Assembly: GCA_037176705.1 (NCBI GenBank)
Contig: CM073886.1
Coordinates: forward strand, 128,742,001-128,806,000
Direction: 5' to 3'
DNA: 64,000 bases
From: Molossus alvarezi
Taxonomy: Eukaryota; Chordata; Mammalia; Chiroptera; Molossidae
The notes beneath the pieces were generated by a model that saw nothing but the letters and a program-made list of their open reading frames with translations, was not told where the DNA came from and searched no databases. The translations under genes were made by a program, and so were the position numbers. Below are positions 57,791 to 64,000 of this stretch, piece by piece (the first letter of the stretch is position 1; each line of letters starts with the position of its first letter).

Positions 57791-59094
57791 CAGCATACGT
57801 TAGAACCTCAAAATGATCTGCATTATAGTCACCGTACAAGTACGCATTCAGGTAGAATAAGGGAACAATTACTGGGAAAGATTCGTTTCTCCTAGTGTCA
57901 GTGCCTAGACCTATTTGCCCTCCTGCGCCCCATTTCTCAGCTATAGCTCGTGAGTTATATTAGGGTGCATCATGGAAGAGAGAAAATAAAAGACAGTACT
58001 TTATCAGTATGTCATGTTATTTATGACTCTGAGTGGTAGCTTTACAGCATTTATTTGTAGTTATTAAAATTGTAAAGTAATTCAAAGAGACCAAGACCAG
58101 TCTGAATGGCAGTAACCTGGAAGACTTTATTTCTTCATAAAGCTGAAGAGTCACAAGGGAAATGACCAAAATGATCTCCAAGGCTGCCTCCAACGTCTAC
58201 CATGTTTATATGATGACAAGAAACTCTCAATGCAAACTGTAACATTTTGAGCAGTTTCAGGCTCCAATATCGCCCACATTGTGTGATGAAAGGTTGGAAA
58301 AGATGTGCCAGTTGCCTGAGAAAACACACCACCCTTGATCAGGGTGTTTCTTCCCACTGTCTGTTGATTGGTTAGTGGTACTCCAGGGCCCAGTCCCAGA
58401 TGTTGGCATCACTAGAGAACTTGGTACCTGGATTCCACTACCAAAACTAACACAAACAGATTTTACAAATGCCTGGGGTCCTTCCTATACTAAGATGAAC
58501 TTAATTTTTTTTTTTTTTTTTACAAAAATAGTAATTAAACTTACAATTAAATAGTGGATAAAGAAGTCCAGTCTAAACAACAATAACATTGCTTAATCCT
58601 GGAGAAGCTATGGCCTTAGACACAGTGTTTTTAAGTTCGGAACATGAACTACCCATGCGAAAGGAAGGCCCTACTACTGTATGGAGGAGGAAAACATTCT
58701 CGCCACGGTGCCGCACAGTAAACACGATACAATGGCTACGTCTGCAAAGTCACATGGAGATGTTGCTGTAAATCCTCAGGAACCAGCTGCCACGCACATG
58801 CCCACCATCTCCACTGACCTCTCCCGCGGTGGTGGCTGGAAACAGTCGCCCTTGCAGGCTGCTTGGCAACCACCTTGTCCCATGTGAATGATGTTGGCCG
58901 AAGAGATGACGTTCCAAGTCCCTCAGTAAAACTTCCTTACTAAAAACCAAATGAAAAATAGAAAGATAAACCTTGAAACTCTGTGAAGAAAAGATATTTA
59001 GTGTTCTCTCTATTCTTTTGACCTGGAATGAAGAGGAATTGCTTGAAAGAAAAGTGGTCATTTTAATGTACAAAACCTATTCACTAAAAAACAT

Positions 59095-60765
59095 TGAAAG
59101 ATACATCTAAACAGACCTAAATAGAATGATATAACATATTCAGAAATCAAAAGACTATTTTTGTAAGATGTCTGTTCTCCCCAAATTGATCTATAGATGC
59201 AAAGCAATCCCAAACAAAGTCGCAGTTTTTCTTAGAAGTAAAAAATATGGATTCTGAAGTTCATGTGGAGGTGCAGAGCTTAGATACCACATAACTTTGA
59301 CAAAGAATAAAGCTGGGGTACTAGCATGCATTGATTTTAAGCAATAGCAATCAATACAGCATGGTATTGTAGAAAGATAAACTAACAGATCAGTGAAAAA
59401 GAGTCAGTTCTACCATAGACTCACAAATATATAATCAGTTAATTTCAATGAAGGTATAAAGAAATGATACTGAATTATTTTGGATATTCCCCCAACAACT
59501 TATACCTCTTATCATATTTTTAAAAAGCAACATGGATTGTAGACATAAATGTAACACCTAAAACTAAAACCTTCTAAAAATAAAATAAAATACAGGAGAA
59601 AATTTGTGTGACCTTGGATTGGGAGAAGATTTTCCTGATAGGACACCAAAGTATAATATATGAGATAAATTGATAAAGTTGAACTTTATTAAAATTAAAC
59701 ATTTCTAATCTTCAAAAGACACTCTTAATAGAATGAAAAACAAACACACCATAGACTGAGGGAAAATATCTCCAAATCATATATCTCACTAAAAGCTTAT
59801 ATGAAAAACGCAAAACTCAATATTAAGAAAACAAATAACCCAAGAAACATGAGAAGATTTTAAAAGACACTTCACAAAAAATAACGATAGGAAATGAGCA
59901 TATGGAAAGATGCTCAACATCACTAGTCATTAGGTAAATGCAAATTAAAATCACAGTGATATACAGCCACACAAAAATTAAAAAGGCTGGACATGCTCCG
60001 TGTGGTGAGAGTGTAGAACAACGGGAACTCCCACGAATTGCTGGTGAAAAGGCAACATGGTACAATCACTTTGGGAAACAGATCAAAAGTTTCATAAAAC
60101 ATTAAAAGTTACAATAAATGTATGACATATTCTGCTGCAATACATAATATATATATATCAAACCTGTTCAATGAATTACAGTAATGATTTAATAAAAACA
60201 AATATGTATCATATGACCCAGCCATCTTCAGAGAAAAGTAAGCATATGTCCATAAGAACCTTTAACACAAATGTTTACAGCACCTGATTTGTAATAACTC
60301 AACTGCAAGAATGTCTATCAACAAGTGACAAGTTCAACAGATACTCATACAATAGAATACTACTCAGCAATGAAAAGGAATCTACTATTGATGCACACGA
60401 CCTCATGAGTAAATCTCAAAATAAGTATGCTGAGTAAAAGGAGCCATAGCAAAAAGGAGTATATACTGTATCACTCCATTTTTATAAAGTTCTAGAAAAT
60501 GGAAACAAATGTCTAGTGACCGGAAGCACATCTGTGGGTCCTTTGGGATGGAGGGTGTCAGGAGGAGGGAACCCGAGGGGAAGAAGGGTGTTTTGAGGGG
60601 TAATGGGTATGTTCATTATTTTGCTTGGGGTGAAGATTCCAGGTGTGTATACCTAAGCCATAATTTATCTAATTTTTACTTTAAATACATGCAGATCATT
60701 GCAGGTCAATCATACCTGAACAAAGTTCTTATTTTCAGTCAAAGGCAGAAAGGTATATTTCATTA
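59095..60765 (+). mobile_element. Older LINE-1 fragment
   Basis: L1 ORF2-type text in order: CAGACCTAAATAGAATGATA, CCCCAAATTGATCTATAGATG, CAATCCCAAACAAAGT, AAAGGCTGGACATGCTC, TATGACCCAGCCATC, AATAGAATACTACTCAGCAATG, then TGCTGAGTAAAAGGAGCCA and a G-rich 3' UTR. Many stops; no long frame. More eroded than the L1 at 53335. Confidence 0.75.
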
Positions 60766-60769
60766 AAGA

Positions 60770-61524
60770 AGGAGAAGCTGGTGACTGGTGCAAACAGGAG
60801 AGGCCATCAGGCCACCAGAGTGACGAAAGTAACAGACGGTTGTCCGAGGAAGCCAACCAGATAGGACTCTGATCCCTGCGGACGGTTTGGGGATTCTATA
60901 CCAGCTCTGGACTCTTCACTCCAGACTTCGTGGAGGAGAAGAAAAGTAAATGACAAATGACTCATCATTGAAGCCACTGTGGGTTCTGTTATATGCAACT
61001 ATGTGCAATCCTGACTGGAAAGAAACGTCAAGGTATAACGAACAGAGCTCTGCTTAGAAATGACAAGGCAGAATCAATTTGTTTCAGAAATATGGAATGG
61101 CAAACACAAACAGACTGGAAAAATAAACACAGCAGAGCAGAAATAGAGAGAGAAATGACCCCAGGAACCAGAGAAGTTCTTTTCCGAGAGAGCTTAGTTC
61201 TCAGAAGGTTCCCAGGATCTGGCTTCAGCAGGGAACCTGGAAAGGGTATCACCAGGCAGGACATGGAGGAGCAGGGGTGTCCCTGGGTGTGTCCCCACGG
61301 CGCAGGGGGCTCTGCATAGCAGCGGATGGAGGAGCAGCATCAACCTCAGCAGATGGTTAGGCCAGCTCAGAGGATCCCAACAGAATGCAGGAATAAAGAA
61401 AGATCAAAAAACAAACACCAGAAGACTGAGTGTAGGTAAATATTAGGAACTAAAAGTGGCAATTAAGACCAGAAATAACCGTATTGGGAAAGAAGATAAG
61501 ACAACTGCACCAGGAAATCTCCAT
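60770..61524. other. Unassigned intergenic sequence
   Basis: No gene or repeat recognised; the open frame 60993-61319 (plus, 108 codons) has no known motif. Confidence 0.4.
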
Positions 61525-61526
61525 TT

Positions 61527-61565
<39 letters not shown>

Positions 61566-61808
61566 GTCCTCACCTGAGTATATTTTACCATTGATTTTTT
61601 TTTAGATAGAGTGGGAGGGAGGTTCGGAGAGAGAGGGAGAGAGACATCCATGTGAGAGAAACACATCAATTTGTTGCCTCCCACATGGCCCCAACCAGGG
61701 CCGGGGATCAAACCCCACAACCAAGGTACCTGCCCTTAGCGGGAATCGAACCTGAACTCTCCGGTTCGCAGGCCGAAGCTCTAACTGCTGAGCCAAACCG
61801 GCCAGGGC
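61525..61808 (-). repeat. Ves-type SINE with (TTTA)n tail
   Basis: Minus strand: GCCCTGGCCGGTTTGGCTCAG head, B-box GGTTCGATTCC (perfect), CACATGGATGTCTCTCTCCC, CTCTATCTAAAAAAAAATC, TACTCAGGTGAGGAC, then AAAT repeats (plus-strand TTTA at 61525-61565). Confidence 0.92.
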
Positions 61809-63110
61809 GACAGCTCAATTTTTAAAGAAGAATTCATCTAAAATGCTGATTAATTGTGAATAAGAGCTGAATGAGATGGTATACTGGGTATAAAAGCAAA
61901 TCAACTGAATGCCACAGATCCTAGAACGTGAATGGGAAAAGAACACAAATGATTAGCCATGTAATAGTTCGGTTGCCTTGTACATAGAAATAGTAACTTA
62001 AGCAATCCAAACACATAAAATTTTTCAATCCTTCCTCTTTAAAGTAAAATTTAATTAATTGATTAATGGCATGTAATAATTCCCATTCTTCATTTCACTT
62101 TACCTGCACAGATTTGGCAAAAATAAATTTAAGCTGCTGTTTCATTCATATTCTTACATATGAAAACACTGAACCCATGGGAAATTAATCTAGATGAAAG
62201 ACAAAGCAACCTCACTCAAGTATTCAAGCTACCATCATAACTTTTATTATCGGGACCTATTAGAGAAACCATCTTATCCAAAGGGATCAAAATTAATCAG
62301 TTGGTTCATCAAAGAAAAATCAAAACAAGTGATGAATCATCACATAAAGGTCACCATATTGTGGAGTTATCCTCAAGCAATAAATTATTCCTATCCTCCA
62401 GAAGATTTGGAGTATCAGGTTGAACAAATGGATTCCCGTCCTCTGCGCTCGATACCATGTTTACTTTTTCTCAGAGTTTTCAAACTAGCTGATAAATGCT
62501 GTGCTAACAATCTTCTGATGTGGGGCCAACGCCTCTTCTTTAAACAGGGCCCTGCTGGCTGAATCACCGTCGTGGTCACTCACTACGCCCGGCCATCAGG
62601 GCTGCCTGCCCGCCGCTGGCTTCAGGTCTTGCTCCCGGCTAGTGAAATGGTCACCTGATCTCACCTGCGACCGGGCGGAGGGATCCAACGGCAGACACTT
62701 TTCTAGACCGGACGACTGTCCACCCACACCTACCATCACAGGACCTTACAAGCAGCTCGCCTTCACCAAGGTTTGCTTTTCACACTATTCAACAACATTT
62801 TCAAAGCAATCTCTCTCTCTTTTATTTCATTTTCTCGGGCTTGCCCTATGAAGCTGGGCGATTGCATGAATGTCAATGCCCTAAACTGCTCTGGAAGAAC
62901 AACCCAAGTGCCCCTGGGGCAAGTAGGCACTGAACATGACTCTGGGGTCATGGAAATATATTCAGCATGCTTCCTGGGCTGGGGGAATGTCCCACAGACT
63001 GAGTCAGTCTTCCTGAGGCAGAAGGCGGGCATTTTCCGGGGCGAGCTCCCTTCCAGTTAAGGGGGCACATCAGGAAGGAGGGGACTCTGTCTGTGGAGAT
63101 ACAAGGGTTC
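61809..63110. other. Unassigned intergenic sequence
   Basis: The open frame 62194-62562 (plus, 122 codons) is rich in Lys, Tyr and Ser, with no domain I recognise. It sits in AT-rich DNA without promoter or splice context, so I leave it unassigned. Confidence 0.4.
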
Positions 63111-63880
63111 ATCTAACGGGCCTGGGAGGGAAGACTTCAGCGGCAGGGACGGCAGTTCGGTTTCGAGGTGGCCGGTTAGTACCACTAACTGTGGATAACG
63201 CAGGGGCCCAGCCCGGCCCGCAAGCAGCACGCTGCGGAATCCCAGCCACGGCCCTTGTTGGGGTCACCCCCCCTCCCCACGACACAGAGTCCTTACAACC
63301 AGAGGAAGTACCCTCGCGAAGCGCGCGCTTCCAGAACACGGTCTCTCAACTCGAACCCCAACGTTTCCTGGCCAAGGAGCTTTCTTCCCCGTCCTTCTCC
63401 AGTTCCTGCAGGCTCGACCCCCCAAAGGCTCACTGTGCCCCGGGGAGGCAGCTGTAGGCGTGGGGTGTGCTCTGCGTGTCCACACAGCGTTCCCGGGGCC
63501 CCTCCCGCTCGGATGACATGGAGCTGGATGTGCGAGGAAGGTCCAAGGTCCGGGCCAGAGCCTCCTGGTGTCTCTCTGGCTCCCCGGGCATCTGCACTCC
63601 TGCCCCGAAGGCTGGTTCTGGGCTCCCGCAGTTGCGGTGAGTTAGCTCGTACTTGAGAGAAGTCATTTTTCTGCTCAGACTCTGGAGGGTGCGTAGTTAC
63701 AGGCAAGCATCTGAACAACCATCTGAACGCCACGCAAGGGGAAGCCCGCCGTGCAGGGGGGTGTGCAGACCGGGGCGTGCAGACCTGCCGTGCAGGTGCA
63801 GGGCCCAGAACCTCTCGCTCTTGTCCGAGGGGAGGGAGAGGCGGAATGAATAACTCCTGCGTAGTTACGTGAGGCTTGGT
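63110..63880. promoter_or_regulatory. CpG-rich block of unknown nature
   Basis: Dense CpG over about 770 bp (for example TCGCGAAGCGCGCGCTTCC near 63313-63331), in contrast to AT-rich DNA on the left. No recognisable coding sequence: ORFs occur on both strands as expected from low stop frequency. It could be an orphan CpG-island promoter, a first exon of an unannotated transcript, or a GC-rich retroviral/LTR relic like that at 16-18 kb. Confidence 0.4.
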
Positions 63881-64000
63881 TCCGGAGCTGCTGCTCTCTT
63901 TCGGGTTCTCCTACGTTTGGGCTTCAGGATTTGAGTTCACATCTGGGGTGACCCGGAGAACTAAGAAGACCTGCTCTGTCACATTAATAGGCAGGTCTGT

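Larger units (their letters stand above)
54760..59090. other. Unassigned intergenic sequence with MIR remnants
   Basis: No gene recognised. AT-rich at about 57540-57640. A poly-T run at about 58507-58524 might mark a minus-strand retrocopy, but I could not identify a parent gene. G-run at about 56026-56034. Confidence 0.4.

Noticed and set aside
58135..58525. Possible minus-strand processed pseudogene near a poly-T run
   Set aside because: The open frames match no gene I recognise, and the poly-T is not placed at the end of a clear copy with target duplications.
3518..61808. tRNA-like sequences with A and B boxes at many positions
   Set aside because: All belong to Ves SINEs with A-tails and target duplications; none is a functional tRNA gene.
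62194..62562. 122-codon ORF as a possible exon
   Set aside because: No recognised domain, no CpG or promoter context, AT-rich surroundings; within the length expected by chance.

Overview
The window is mammalian nuclear DNA, almost certainly from a yangochiropteran bat. The main evidence is some 19 copies of tRNA-derived SINEs of the bat Ves type. Their head reads GCCCTGGCCGGTTTGGCTCAG, followed by internal A and B boxes, a CT-rich body ending near TCTGAACAAAAA, and a tail that often contains TCCTCGGGTGAGGAT. LINE-1 fragments, a hAT MITE, a mariner MITE and eroded MIR/LTR remnants fit the same picture. Nothing bacterial or viral is present apart from a decayed endogenous retrovirus.

Only one protein-coding exon can be supported: exon 1 of HCN1 (hyperpolarization-activated cyclic-nucleotide-gated channel 1) on the minus strand, CDS 8432 down to 8035, followed by a consensus splice donor. 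The rest of the gene lies beyond the left edge. Positions 1-8034 are therefore the 5' part of HCN1 intron 1. Positions of roughly 8433-8900 are 5' UTR/promoter inside a CpG island, and 9-64 kb is the upstream flank, where I see no other convincing gene.

Layout: 1-4 kb, intron 1 with SINEs, an L1 tail, a hAT MITE, a mariner MITE and a tandem array of cAMP-response-element palindromes (421-495). 4-7.3 kb, repeat-poor AT-rich intron. 7.4-8.9 kb, CpG island with exon 1 and a (CCG)10 tract in the presumed 5' UTR. 9-15.8 kb, mostly unassigned. 15.9-18.2 kb, GC-rich relic of a gammaretrovirus-like provirus. 18.4-29.9 kb, SINEs, an MLT1-like LTR and L1 tails. 30.1-31.9 kb, a 1.5-kb minisatellite of 28/30-bp units with a SINE inserted near its right edge. 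32-53 kb, unique sequence with scattered SINE/MIR/L1 pieces. 53.3-54.8 kb, a 5'-truncated L1. 59.1-60.8 kb, an older L1. 63.1-63.9 kb, a second, unexplained CpG-rich block.

The most interesting points are regulatory or evolutionary rather than a new protein system: the CRE array in HCN1 intron 1, the HCN1 5' leader (open upstream frame, CCG repeat, overlapping uORF), a probable short 'tRNA-half' SINE form, SINEs carrying a CTCF-like core, two SINEs inserted successively at the same target, and the minisatellite. Family names for repeats come from memory of consensus features, not from a database search.
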